From Gemella haemolysans (lineage in GTDB: Bacteria; Bacillota; Bacilli; Staphylococcales; Gemellaceae): a DNA stretch of 64,000 nucleotides. The position numbers and the translations under genes are program-made. Below, in pieces: positions 25,313 to 33,158 of the stretch. The notes beneath the pieces were generated by a model, which searched no databases, was not told the origin of the DNA, and saw only the letters and a list, made by a program, of their open reading frames with translations. Position 1 is the stretch's first letter. The number at the start of each line of letters is the position of its first letter. The DNA lies in the NCBI RefSeq assembly GCF_012273215.1, contig NZ_CP050965.1, forward strand, positions 372,001 to 436,000. Reading direction: 5' to 3'.

Positions 25313-25600
25313 ACACAAGTTGTCAATAATATGTCGAAGTTTTTTGAAACAGAATTTGGACAAAAGATTGTGGGAAGCCCTAGAAAGACTAAGAAGAAGT
25401 ATGACGGGCAGATTGTTTATGAAGTGATGAAGAAGGTTGATAAAAATTTACGTAAAGGAGATTACCTGTGTTTGGATGGTTTACATATGGACCATTTTAA
25501 AGTTTTTGATAAACGTGGTAATTTGAAATCTGTACTTAATCTTGATGGTACTTTAAACACAGATAAGTTATTAAAAGCTAAAGGAAGGAAATTACATTGA
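25286..25600 (+). pseudogene. Toxin C-terminal domain with LDG..MDHFKVF motif, copy 2
   Basis: It continues the LXG linker in a shifted frame (junction near 25300): TERVTQVVNNMSKFFETEFG, QIVYEVMKKVDKNLRKGDYL, then CLDGLHMDHFKVFDKRGN and ...GRKLH. This is the longer version of the tail at 23242. A GTG at 25286 opens the frame but has no RBS, so I treat it as a detached domain. The stop overlaps the TTG of the next gene. Confidence 0.55.
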
Positions 25601-25986
25601 AGGGAGAAATCTATAAACTTTATGAGGTGTGTAAACGATTCAATTCGAGGCTAGGATACTCGTTAGAAGAAAATAAGAAATTAAAAGATTTTAAAGAATT
25701 GATAGATGATAATCTATCTGATGACTTTCAAGAGCTTATGTCAGGTATTTCAGCATTCAAGGAAGAAATAATTGATCAAAGTATAGCTGATGAGCAATAC
25801 AGTCAATTCTATTGCGAGTTATTGTCTTCGATGGCTAACTTTTCTTCTTACTTTGCAGATTTGCATGAAATAATTTTTGATCTAAACAAAAGACGCAGAT
25901 TTAAAATGGGAGAAATTACCAAAGAGGAGTTAGTCAGTTCAGATGAAATAATTTTAGACGATGAGGACGATGAATCTGGAAATTAA
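25597..25986 (+). CDS. Immunity-type protein of unknown family, copy 2
   Basis: 129 aa from TTG 25597, overlapping the toxin-tail stop (TTGA) and preceded by aaggaagg. It is a paralogue of the gene at 23392 with the same acidic C-terminus (EITKEELVSSDEIILDDEDD) but strongly diverged centre, as expected for immunity genes tracking toxin variants. No named family is recognised. Confidence 0.6.
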   Translation: MKGEIYKLYEVCKRFNSRLGYSLEENKKLKDFKELIDDNLSDDFQELMSGISAFKEEIIDQSIADEQYSQFYCELLSSMANFSSYFADLHEIIFDLNKRRRFKMGEITKEELVSSDEIILDDEDDESGN

Positions 25987-26039
25987 AGAATAGATATTTA
26001 TTATTTTTCTAAACGCATTAAAGATTTTGTCTGGCGGAG

Positions 26040-26507
26040 GATGTGACGCGAGGAGTAAGTGGTTCTGGTAGGATGGAGCGAGTCTATGATGATATTATTC
26101 CAACAGTTAAAAATGGTAAATTTAATGGGTGGTTTGATAATTTAGCTCCAGAAGAACTAGAGAAATTATGGGAAATCCCAAAATTACGTAAAAAAATCGA
26201 AGATAGAATAAGAAGACCAGGTGGCTACCATGAATGGAATCTTGTTTCTCGGACTCCTCAATTTAAAAAATGGGGAGTTTCCATGGATGATATCAAAGAA
26301 ATGAGAAGTTTAATTGAAGATGTGCAGTTCATAAATCCTTGTGGAGTATATGGAGGACGGGGCTTTACAAAAGCTCATAATGAGATATTAAAAATTATTG
26401 ATTTGTCATATGATTATGAGGAATTTGCACACAGATTAAATGAATGGGCAAGTCAAAGAATGAAAAATGGAATTTTAAATTTACTAGAAGGATTGAGAAG
26501 GTATTAA
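26040..26507 (+). pseudogene. HEW-type toxin C-terminal domain, copy 2 (orphan tail)
   Basis: Starts in LXG linker (DVTRGVSGSGRMERVYDDI) and is open to TAA 26507: LRKKIEDRIRRPGGYHEW, NLVSRTPQFKKWGV, VQFINPCGVYGGRG, TKAHNEILKIID and HRLNEWASQRM. It is paralogous to the tail at 19026 but uninterrupted, so it shows the full domain of about 150 aa. The only start is GTG 26043 without an RBS. The enzyme class is unknown. An Imm22 N-terminus follows 4 bp later. Confidence 0.6.
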
Positions 26508-26510
26508 AAA

Positions 26511-26959
26511 TGAAACAAAAAGTATCGTTATGGCTTGGTAATTTTGCCAGTCAAGAAGAATTTCAAGAATACTTCAAAATTTCATATAAAGAGGATGGTG
26601 CTACTAGATTTCAAAAATTTAAGCCAGATCCTAATTATCAAGAAGGAATTATTGGAGGTAAAGATGGCACAAGTTTTTGGTTGAGTAAAGACCATGCGGA
26701 TGTTATTCAAGATGTCGCCAAAGGTGATAATCGCCTCTATGAAACCTTACTGGGCTTTGACGAAGGGTACTTAGGTGACAATCCACTTTATCGCTTGGAT
26801 GTAGCACCGGAAGTTGTCTCTGAAAAAGGGATCTCAATCCCAAGTGGTAGGGAAGACGGTGCGAATGGTTGGTGGCGACCAGGGGGAAGAACCTATCCAG
26901 GAGACATGCCGGAGGGTGTCATGGACGGTATCAGTATAAAGGAAGGAGACGTCACATGA
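26511..26959 (+). CDS. In-frame chimera: Imm22 N-terminus joined to a toxin C-terminus
   Basis: 148 aa. Residues 1-35 (KVSLWLGNFASQEEFQEYF) are the start of an Imm22 immunity protein. The rest is a different domain, apparently a toxin tail: GTSFWLSKDHADVIQDVAKG, LGDNPLYRLDV, IPSGREDGANGWWRPGG and TYPGDMPEGVMDGI. The G-x-E-x-GAN-x-W-x-PGG-x-T signature occurs at the end of RHS/LXG-type effectors as I remember it. The stop overlaps the next start (ATGA). A recombination join is the simplest explanation. Confidence 0.6.
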
Positions 26960-27342
26960 AACGCAGTAAATTAACATGGGAAGAAGTTATCAAGTTTGAG
27001 GAAATAAAAGGCTACGGTCAACAGATTTGGAGGCATAATGGCCAGTATTATCTTGTCGCAGATGAAGGAGGTATTGCGGAACAACGAGTGGTGTATGAAT
27101 TGCCACTAGAGTTGTTTCAGTTGATTGAGAGTGGAGAAAAGAATTTAGTAGAGTTACATTTTAGGCTAAAAAATGATGCTTGGCCACCTAATATGTCACA
27201 AGAGGAAGCAAATAAGCTTTTTTGGCGAAAACACATTGAGGTTTTAAAAAATAATGCCGCAGCACAAAGGCATTTTACTCGTCAAGAGCTAGAAGAATTA
27301 TTACCAGAAGGGTCAAAAATTCTAGCAAGTAGTGATAGTTAA
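26956..27342 (+). CDS. Unknown immunity-type protein, tandem copy 1
   Basis: 128 aa, start overlapping the toxin-tail stop with RBS ggaagga. Soluble, mixed alpha/beta: KLTWEEVIKFEEIKGYGQQI, YYLVADEGGIAEQRVVYELP, LELFQLIESGEKNLVELHF and RQELEELLPEGSKILASSDS. From about 27063 to its stop it is essentially identical to copy 2, while its first ~110 bp differ, a sign of recent gene conversion. Likely immunity to the W-PGG toxin tail. No family is recognised. Confidence 0.6.
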   Translation: MKRSKLTWEEVIKFEEIKGYGQQIWRHNGQYYLVADEGGIAEQRVVYELPLELFQLIESGEKNLVELHFRLKNDAWPPNMSQEEANKLFWRKHIEVLKNNAAAQRHFTRQELEELLPEGSKILASSDS

Positions 27343-27354
27343 TATGGATTTGAT

Positions 27355-27741
27355 ATGGTAAACAGTAAATTAACTTGGGAAGAAGTTATCAAGTTTGAGG
27401 AAGTAGCAGGTTATGGTCAGCATATCTGGAAACACGGCGAACAATATTATCTTGTCGTGGATGAAGGAGGTATTGCGGAACAACGAGTGGTGTATGAATT
27501 GCCACTAGAGTTGTTTCAGTTGATTGAGAGTGGAGAAAAGAATTTAGTAGAGTTACATTTTAGGCTAAAAAATGATGCTTGGCCACCTAATATGTCACAA
27601 GAGGAAGCAAATAAGCTTTTTTGGCGAAAACACATTGAGGTTTTAAAAAATAATGCCGCAGCACAAAGGCATTTTACTCGTCAAGAGCTAGAAGAATTAT
27701 TACCAGAAGGGTCAAAAATTCTAGCAAGTAGTGATAGTTAA
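27355..27741 (+). CDS. Unknown immunity-type protein, tandem copy 2
   Basis: Second unit of the triplication, 128 aa, separated from copy 1 by a 12 bp spacer ending in gatttgat that is repeated before copy 3. The N-terminus (EVAGYGQHIWKHGEQYYLVV) matches copy 3 and differs from copy 1; the C-terminal two-thirds match copy 1. No strong RBS precedes it, so it may be poorly expressed or coupled. Confidence 0.6.
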   Translation: MVNSKLTWEEVIKFEEVAGYGQHIWKHGEQYYLVVDEGGIAEQRVVYELPLELFQLIESGEKNLVELHFRLKNDAWPPNMSQEEANKLFWRKHIEVLKNNAAAQRHFTRQELEELLPEGSKILASSDS

Positions 27742-27753
27742 TATGGATTTGAT

Positions 27754-28008
27754 ATGGTAAACAGTAAATTAACTTGGGAAGATATTATCAAGTTTGAGGA
27801 AGTAGCAGGTTATGGTCAGCATATCTGGAAACACGGCGAACAATATTATCTTGTCGTGGATGAGGGAGGTATTGCGGAACAACGAGTGGTGTATGAATTG
27901 CCACTAGAGTTGTTTCAAAAGGTGAAATTGCAAAAGTTTTTGGAGCAGGTGGTGGAACGCAGATTAAACGAACATCTGTTAGCTGGTACGAAAAAATGGG
28001 ACTATTAA
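27754..28008 (+). pseudogene. Tandem copy 3, truncated and joined to a TNT toxin tail
   Basis: Identical to copy 2 up to ...LPLELFQ (about 27918), then the sequence switches to the DNA of a TNT-type toxin tail read out of frame, ending at TAG/TAA near 28008. The breakpoint lies within ttgtttcaaaaggtg. It is the clearest recombination scar in the array. Confidence 0.75.
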
Positions 28009-28017
28009 AGGAGATAA
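27919..28017 (+). pseudogene. TNT-like toxin 3' end, copy 2
   Basis: In the frame of ggt-gaa-att-gca it encodes KGEIAKVFGAGGGTQIKRTS and ends YEKMGLLKEIK plus stop, the final ~33 residues of a TNT NAD-glycohydrolase domain including the conserved GGGTQ. The upstream toxin is absent. The Imm59-like gene starts a few bases later, as in the copy at 17693. Confidence 0.6.
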
Positions 28018-28021
28018 AATA

Positions 28022-28354
28022 AATGGATAAATTGATGCATGAAAAAAAATAATTCAACAGAAAGTTGAAGAGTTGAATTATACTACGCTAAGAGTCTCCG
28101 TATTTAATGGCAGGAATAAAGGGAGAGAAGATTGGCAAACGCGAATAGAATATGATGAGGGGGAAAAAGTATACTTAGTTTATTCTTTAGGAGATAGGGC
28201 AAGTATTATAGGAAAGATTAGAACATTTAGAAATTTTGAAGAAGCAGAGCAATGCTTATTTGAGATATTGGATTTAACTGTAAAATATAACAGGTTGCAA
28301 GTTATGACTAACGAGGAACCAGAATATCCTTCTCCTTTGTGGGACAAACCATAA
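28022..28354 (+). pseudogene. Imm59-like immunity gene, copy 2, frameshifted in a poly-A tract
   Basis: ATG 28022 follows aaggag. The frame MDKLMHEKK stops at TAA immediately after a run of eight A (28041-28048). One more A would continue as IIQQKVEELNYTTLR into the body at 28073-28354 (VSVFNG, IEYDEGEKVYLVYSLGDRAS, ...YPSPLWDKP). The copy at 17800 is intact. It could be slippage-based phase variation, a decayed gene or a sequencing error. Confidence 0.65.
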
Positions 28355-28378
28355 TGATAAACTTAGAAAAGCAACGCA

Positions 28379-28720
28379 GTGAAATTTGATTTGAATTTTA
28401 TCGAGCTCTCCCATCAACAAGTATCAACTTCCTTTATGCGTAGTGAGGATATCAAGATTATCATAAATACTGAGGCTGGACGTAAAGATAAGTTATCTGA
28501 TATTGATATTTATAATATGATTAAGAATATTAATAATATAATTTGGATTTTGTCACCAGAGATAATAAAAGACAAAGATAAATATGATGAGGTATTGGAT
28601 AAATTGTTCACTTTAATAATTAAACATGGATCGCATGATTTTAAGATGAATATGAAATATGAAGATACATTAATTGCATCTAATTATTTGAGAAAGATAA
28701 GAATTATATTGAAATATTAG
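28379..28720 (+). CDS. Hypothetical array protein with duplicated 5' segment
   Basis: 113 aa from GTG 28379 (no clear RBS). The first ~25 codons (KFDLNFIELSHQQVSTSFMR) also occur at 18150-18228, where they run into LXG/WHH remnants; here they join a different, helical body (DKLSDIDIYNMIKNINNIIW, LDKLFTLIIKHGSHDF). Probably another immunity gene with a recombined front. No family is recognised. Confidence 0.4.
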   Translation: MKFDLNFIELSHQQVSTSFMRSEDIKIIINTEAGRKDKLSDIDIYNMIKNINNIIWILSPEIIKDKDKYDEVLDKLFTLIIKHGSHDFKMNMKYEDTLIASNYLRKIRIILKY

Positions 28721-28861
28721 ATATGAATTGGGATTCTATTTCGGAGGGAATTTAAACTATTTTTTCAGAAATATAAAATAATAATATCATATTTTATATT
28801 CTTCAGAGTAACAATAATTGGACGTCTTAGTAAAATCTAATAATAGAATTTCTTTTTTTTA

Positions 28862-29200
28862 ATATTGATAATCTCTATCAGTAAAATATATTTGTTGTTT
28901 TATAATTCTTAGTATATAATCTTTAAATGAGAAATATACATATTTAGGAGAACAAGAATGAAGTTAGAAGATTTTACAGAGCAGGAACAAGAACAGATAA
29001 AGAAAGGTCTTACTTTTTCAGTAATTAGTGATAAAGAGACTGCAGAAAGAATACTTTCATTAGTTCCTGAAGAATTAATGAAGAAAATTCCATTTTTTGT
29101 AAGAAAACATGCTAACACACGTACAGTAAAGAGAATTTCTATTGAGTATCCAGAACTTTATGCTGCAGCTCAAAAAGAAGGCGAGTGGCCAGAAAAAGAA
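28862..29200. repeat. Right copy of the direct repeat bracketing the array
   Basis: Matches 14361-14700 in the same orientation from aatattgataatct through gagtgg. This copy includes the intact gene at 28958. Between 28721 and 28861 there is no gene; the sequence is AT-rich with several T-runs. Confidence 0.8.
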
Positions 29201-29269
29201 AAAGAAGAACTACGTAAAGTTATTACAGATATTTTCCAAGAGAAAATGAATAAACATCAAATTAAATAA
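28958..29269 (+). CDS. Conserved hypothetical protein (103 aa), intact copy
   Basis: A soluble, highly charged helical protein: KLEDFTEQEQEQIKKGLTFS, AERILSLVPEELMKKIPFFV, RKHANTRTVKRISIEYPEL and a C-terminal helix to HQIK. RBS aggaga precedes ATG 28958. A dead copy lies at 14450, on the other side of the toxin/immunity array. I know no family for it. Its repeat position suggests that the array was inserted at, or duplicated with, this locus. Confidence 0.6.
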   Translation: MKLEDFTEQEQEQIKKGLTFSVISDKETAERILSLVPEELMKKIPFFVRKHANTRTVKRISIEYPELYAAAQKEGEWPEKEKEELRKVITDIFQEKMNKHQIK

Positions 29270-29464
29270 TATAAAATATGGATATTATTATGTATCAGGA
29301 TCAAAAAGAAAAGTAGAATATTTAACTTTTTGATTCTGGTATTTTTGTATTGTAAGTTATTAAAGCATGTTCGTACTTGCTCATTTTTCTGAGATATACT
29401 ATAATAGGAAAGATAGATAAATAAGTAAATTATAATTTTTAAGTAAGTTGATAAGGAGAAAATT

Positions 29465-31036
29465 ATGTTTAGTACGAGAAAATATTCGATTAGAAAGGTT
29501 TCAGTAGGTATTGCTAGTGTATTAATAGGTATTACTGCAGGATCTTTTGGAACAGCTTATGCACACGAAGATGTAAACAATATTGTTGTAAATACTGAAG
29601 TTACTCACGATGTTAATTTAGAACATGTAAACAAACCTGTTTTAGATGAACCTGAAAAAATAATTCCTAAACCTGAATTAAGCCCAAAACCTATAGAACC
29701 TACTGCAGCTACAGGGTGCGCAGATTGTAAACATGAAGAAAAAATTATAGAACATAATAGAGTAGATGTAACAGATAAACCTGTTTTAGGGAAATCTAAA
29801 ATAGAAAAAATTTCTCTTGAAACAACTTCAAAATCTACAGAAACAGTGTTATCAAAACCAGTTTCAGATGAAGCAGTTCACAAAGAAGAAAAATTAATTA
29901 AATCTATTTTAGAAGATAAGATAGATTGGAATACTATTGATGAAAAAGAATTTGTAAATTATCTATTTGCTGGTATTAAAGTAGACAAAAATAAAGAACA
30001 GGAAATAAAAACTGTCTGGTTAGTTAAAGTTAAAGAATTGTTAGAAGCTAATCCTAATAATGAAAACCTTAAAAAAGTGAAATCTATTTTAGAAAATACT
30101 TTAAAGAATGAATCTTCAGTGGAAAAAGATAAGCAAAAAGAAGGAAAAGTTACTGAGGAAAAAAAGGAAAACAAAGAAGTAACAAAAGAGACTGATAAGA
30201 AGGAAACTCCAAAAGAAAACAAAGTTTCTGAGAATAAAAAAGAAAAGAATGAATCAGTAAAAGAAGATAAAAAGGACACACCTAAAGAGCAAACTCTTCC
30301 TAAAGATAAGAAAGCAACTCCTGGAAGAGAAACTTCAAAAGTTACTCCAAGTAAACAAGAAGCAACTAATGATAAAAAACAAGAAACTTCAACAAATACT
30401 GCTAAGGTAGAAAACCATGTTTTATCAGCGAAACTTTCGGGACGTGATGTAGCTGTATTATTTGATAAAGATAAAATAAAAGCTGATAATGTTTTTGTAG
30501 GATCAATTAATGATGAAAATCTAAATAAAACTATTATCGAAAAATTAGGCAGTGAATATAAAGTTGTGGAAGTATTTGAAATTCATTTTGAAAAAGATGG
30601 GAAAAAGCTAGATAGTGATGCAGAACGTACAGTTAAAATGTCTGTTGTGAAAAATGATAATGCAGAACTAGAAGTGTATCATATTGCTGAAAATAATGAA
30701 TTAGAAAAAGTCGAAAGTAGTTTTAGTGAAGGGGCTGTAAAATTTAAAATCAATCATTTTAGTAAATTTACTATTCTAGAAAGAATTAGAGTAGGTGCTA
30801 AAGATCTAGAAAGTCGTGTTCAAATAGTAACTCCAGTAAAAGCTGAGCATAAGCCTGAGGTTAAAAAAGAAGAGTCTGACAATAGCGATAATACTAATAG
30901 TGACAAAAAAGAAGGAACTAATAATAAAGAAACAGAAAAACTACCACAAACTGGTTTGGAAACAACTAAATCACTAGGGATTGTGTTGTTAGCACTTGGA
31001 GCTGCAATAACGATTCGAAAAAAACAAAATCAATAA
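29465..31036 (+). CDS. YSIRK signal, LPXTG cell-wall-anchored surface protein
   Basis: 523 aa. The N-terminus has the YSIRK-G/S signal (RKYSIRKVSVGIASVLIG) directing septal secretion; cleavage is expected near AYA-HED. Residues 40-110 are Pro-rich, then a helical part (about 135-205), a Lys/Glu-rich low-complexity stretch (about 205-305), and a folded domain (about 315-435, LSAKLSGRDVAVLFDKDKI ... FSKFTILER). LPQTG at 493-497, a hydrophobic segment and RKKQNQ complete a sortase A signal. The ligand is unknown; probably an adhesin. A terminator follows. Confidence 0.9.
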   Translation: MFSTRKYSIRKVSVGIASVLIGITAGSFGTAYAHEDVNNIVVNTEVTHDVNLEHVNKPVLDEPEKIIPKPELSPKPIEPTAATGCADCKHEEKIIEHNRVDVTDKPVLGKSKIEKISLETTSKSTETVLSKPVSDEAVHKEEKLIKSILEDKIDWNTIDEKEFVNYLFAGIKVDKNKEQEIKTVWLVKVKELLEANPNNENLKKVKSILENTLKNESSVEKDKQKEGKVTEEKKENKEVTKETDKKETPKENKVSENKKEKNESVKEDKKDTPKEQTLPKDKKATPGRETSKVTPSKQEATNDKKQETSTNTAKVENHVLSAKLSGRDVAVLFDKDKIKADNVFVGSINDENLNKTIIEKLGSEYKVVEVFEIHFEKDGKKLDSDAERTVKMSVVKNDNAELEVYHIAENNELEKVESSFSEGAVKFKINHFSKFTILERIRVGAKDLESRVQIVTPVKAEHKPEVKKEESDNSDNTNSDKKEGTNNKETEKLPQTGLETTKSLGIVLLALGAAITIRKKQNQ

Positions 31037-31068
31037 AATCTAAGAAATTATTACACTTAGACATAGAA

Positions 31069-31110
31069 AATAAACTCGAATTAGGAGGTTATCCTAGTTT
31101 CGAGTTTATT
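31069..31110. terminator. Bidirectional terminator
   Basis: AATAAACTCGAA (31069-31080) pairs with TTCGAGTTTATT (31099-31110), with TAGGA/TCCTA pairing inside. A-rich and T-rich flanks allow it to serve the surface protein gene (+) and the umuC operon (-). Confidence 0.8.
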
Positions 31111-31396
31111 TTTGGTTTATAAATTTATGTCCAATATATTGAAAGATTCTTACCATTTTATTTTCTAAAGGAGTTTGAACTTTAAAAAAGAAATAGTGAT
31201 CTCGTTTGTCTTTTGATTTATTAGCGGTTAATCTGAAAAAATTGCTATTGTTACTTGCCATTAAACTTAGAATATCATCTGTTAAAAATGTTAGAGGAAC
31301 ATTTAATGCAGAATATTTATAGAAATCTTTTTCAAATTGATCATAGTTACTGCTAAAATAATCGAATTGAACTTCGTGTTGATTAAGTTTATTCAT
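31106..31396 (-). CDS. DUF5960-like protein
   Basis: 96 aa, last gene of the minus-strand operon. Segments LQHEVQFDYFSSNYDQFE-like (HEVQFDYFSSNYDQFEKDF), PLTFLTDDILSLMA and RDHYFFFKV match the DUF5960 proteins that accompany umuC in streptococci, as I recall them. The start overlaps the previous gene's end by 8 bp, indicating coupling. Biochemical role unknown. Confidence 0.6.
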   Translation of the reverse strand: MNKLNQHEVQFDYFSSNYDQFEKDFYKYSALNVPLTFLTDDILSLMASNNSNFFRLTANKSKDKRDHYFFFKVQTPLENKMVRIFQYIGHKFINQK

Positions 31397-31745
31397 AGTC
31401 TAATTCCTCTGCTAATGAAACTTTTAGAATATCATTAATTGAAATTTGTAATATGTTTTGTTTAGTAGAAAAATAAATAGTATCTTTGCTGCAATCAACA
31501 ACTTTTCCTAGATATGGTTCGCGATGATTGTGAGTATATAAATATGCTAATCCTTTAAAGAAATATAGCTGATTTAGTAATAATCTTTTTTCATCTTCAT
31601 CCATATTGTTGGAGAAGTCTATTGTGTCACCTTGTGTGTTAATTGCTGTAGTATGTTCTGAGATGAAAAATCCCATCCATTTTGCCATACCACGATCAGC
31701 ATATTCTCTTGCGGATTTATAAGGGAGATAGTTTCTGTTTATCAT
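31389..31745 (-). CDS. YolD-like protein
   Basis: 118 aa. The N-terminal YLPYKSAREYADRGMAKWMG and FFISEHT are typical of YolD-like proteins, which lie beside Y-family polymerases of the UvrX/UmuC type in Firmicutes and are thought to be UmuD-like partners. It overlaps the stop of the polymerase gene by 4 bp (ATGA), so the two are translationally coupled. Confidence 0.75.
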   Translation of the reverse strand: MINRNYLPYKSAREYADRGMAKWMGFFISEHTTAINTQGDTIDFSNNMDEDEKRLLLNQLYFFKGLAYLYTHNHREPYLGKVVDCSKDTIYFSTKQNILQISINDILKVSLAEELDYE

Positions 31746-33154
31746 ATAATGCCATCCATGCCGCCGGCATGGCCTCCTACTAGTTTACTTCTTTCTTTAA
31801 CACGTGAACCTTCCATCAACATGCTTCCATTTTGTACAGCTAGGAATCCATATTTATCACGAATACAATCTAGGGTTTTATCTATTTTTCTTTGCTTTTC
31901 TATAGCTTCAATATCATCGAATAGAGTGTATATTGTAAGATTATCATCTACTAAGTTATCATATCTAACTGCGATAGAACGTACAGCGCCACCATTATAT
32001 TTACTTCTAAAAAGTGATAAGACATAATCGGTTAGTTGCTTTGTGCTTTGAGTGGGGTTAATCTTTTTAGATGCGTTAATAGATTTTTTATTTTCAATTC
32101 TACTGTAACTAATATGGATATGTACTGATTTTGCTTTTTTCTTGACTCTTCTTAGTCTTATAGCAACTTGTTCAGCCATTTCAGATAAGACTAGTTCTAT
32201 TTGTGATTTGATATTATAATCTTTAGGAAGAATCTGGGAGTTACCTAAACCTTTTGATTTTGGTTTATAAGGTTTTGAAGGTTTACTTTCATCTATACCA
32301 TTTGCGTGAAACCATAGTTGAACTCCGATAATTCCAAATTCTTTTTTTAATATATCTGGATTAGCATTTGCTAAATCTTTAACAGAATATATTTTTAATT
32401 TATTTAGTCTTTTTTCTGTTCTTTTTCCTATACCCCAAAAATCGGTAAGAGTTGGTATACTCCATACTTTTGTTTCAACATCTTCGTATGACCAATTCAC
32501 TCGCATAGTAGGAGTTTTCTTAGCTTCATTATCTAAAGCAAGTTTTGCTAGAAGTGGATTAGAATTGCTCATGCCCACAGTTGAGTATACTCCTGTTTTT
32601 TTCCATATATCATGTTGGATTTTTGCACAAATTATATCTAATTTTTCTTTTCTCGTTTTACTAGAGTCTTTGACGAAGTAATTAAGTGACTGAGTCAAAT
32701 CGATAAAACCTTCATCAATCGAGTAGGGATGGATATCTTCGTCTGGAACATAATTTTTTAGTACGTTGAGTATCTGTATATTTTTCTCAATATATAGTGT
32801 CATTCGTGGGGGGACTATTAGTGTTTTCTTAGCCCAAGATTCAATGTGTTTAATATATTCAGGAGTTGTTTTAAGCCCTTGTCTTTTTGCATTATAAAAA
32901 GAAAAACATCGTGTATTGATATCAAAAGGCAGATCGTAACTTCTTCCAACATTACTTTTTCCGAAAACTTCTTTAAATATAGGAGAGCTAGCTAAGATTA
33001 GACCATTAGAATTATCACTTCTACTCATTACACAAAGTGAGGTAGTTAGGGGATTAAGGCCACGTTCTACACATTCGACACTAGCGTAAAAAGATTTCAT
33101 GTCTATAAATGCTATATCAGAATGAGGTTCTAATGTGTAATCAATTATTCCCAT
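31742..33154 (-). CDS. Y-family (UmuC-like) translesion DNA polymerase
   Basis: 470 aa. Palm motifs: FIDMKSFYASVECVERGLNP (first catalytic Asp and steric gate region) and PYSIDEGFIDLT (SIDE catalytic carboxylates). Helix-hairpin-helix thumb: DFWGIGKRTEKRLNKLKIYS; little-finger domain follows (about residues 300-400). The context with a self-cleaving repressor and YolD-like gene fits a damage-inducible error-prone polymerase. It lies 4 bp after the repressor gene. Confidence 0.9.
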   Translation of the reverse strand: MGIIDYTLEPHSDIAFIDMKSFYASVECVERGLNPLTTSLCVMSRSDNSNGLILASSPIFKEVFGKSNVGRSYDLPFDINTRCFSFYNAKRQGLKTTPEYIKHIESWAKKTLIVPPRMTLYIEKNIQILNVLKNYVPDEDIHPYSIDEGFIDLTQSLNYFVKDSSKTRKEKLDIICAKIQHDIWKKTGVYSTVGMSNSNPLLAKLALDNEAKKTPTMRVNWSYEDVETKVWSIPTLTDFWGIGKRTEKRLNKLKIYSVKDLANANPDILKKEFGIIGVQLWFHANGIDESKPSKPYKPKSKGLGNSQILPKDYNIKSQIELVLSEMAEQVAIRLRRVKKKAKSVHIHISYSRIENKKSINASKKINPTQSTKQLTDYVLSLFRSKYNGGAVRSIAVRYDNLVDDNLTIYTLFDDIEAIEKQRKIDKTLDCIRDKYGFLAVQNGSMLMEGSRVKERSKLVGGHAGGMDGII

Positions 33155-33158
33155 ATAT

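Noticed and set aside
26956..28008. Possible CRISPR-like array from the regular repeats
   Set aside because: The repeats are 399 bp protein-coding tandem units with 12 bp spacers, not short repeats with unique spacers. No other CRISPR-type pattern was seen in the window.
29959..30279. Minus-strand Ser/Phe-rich ORF opposite the surface protein
   Set aside because: It is the complement of the Lys/Glu-rich low-complexity stretch of the surface protein, which naturally gives open antisense frames.
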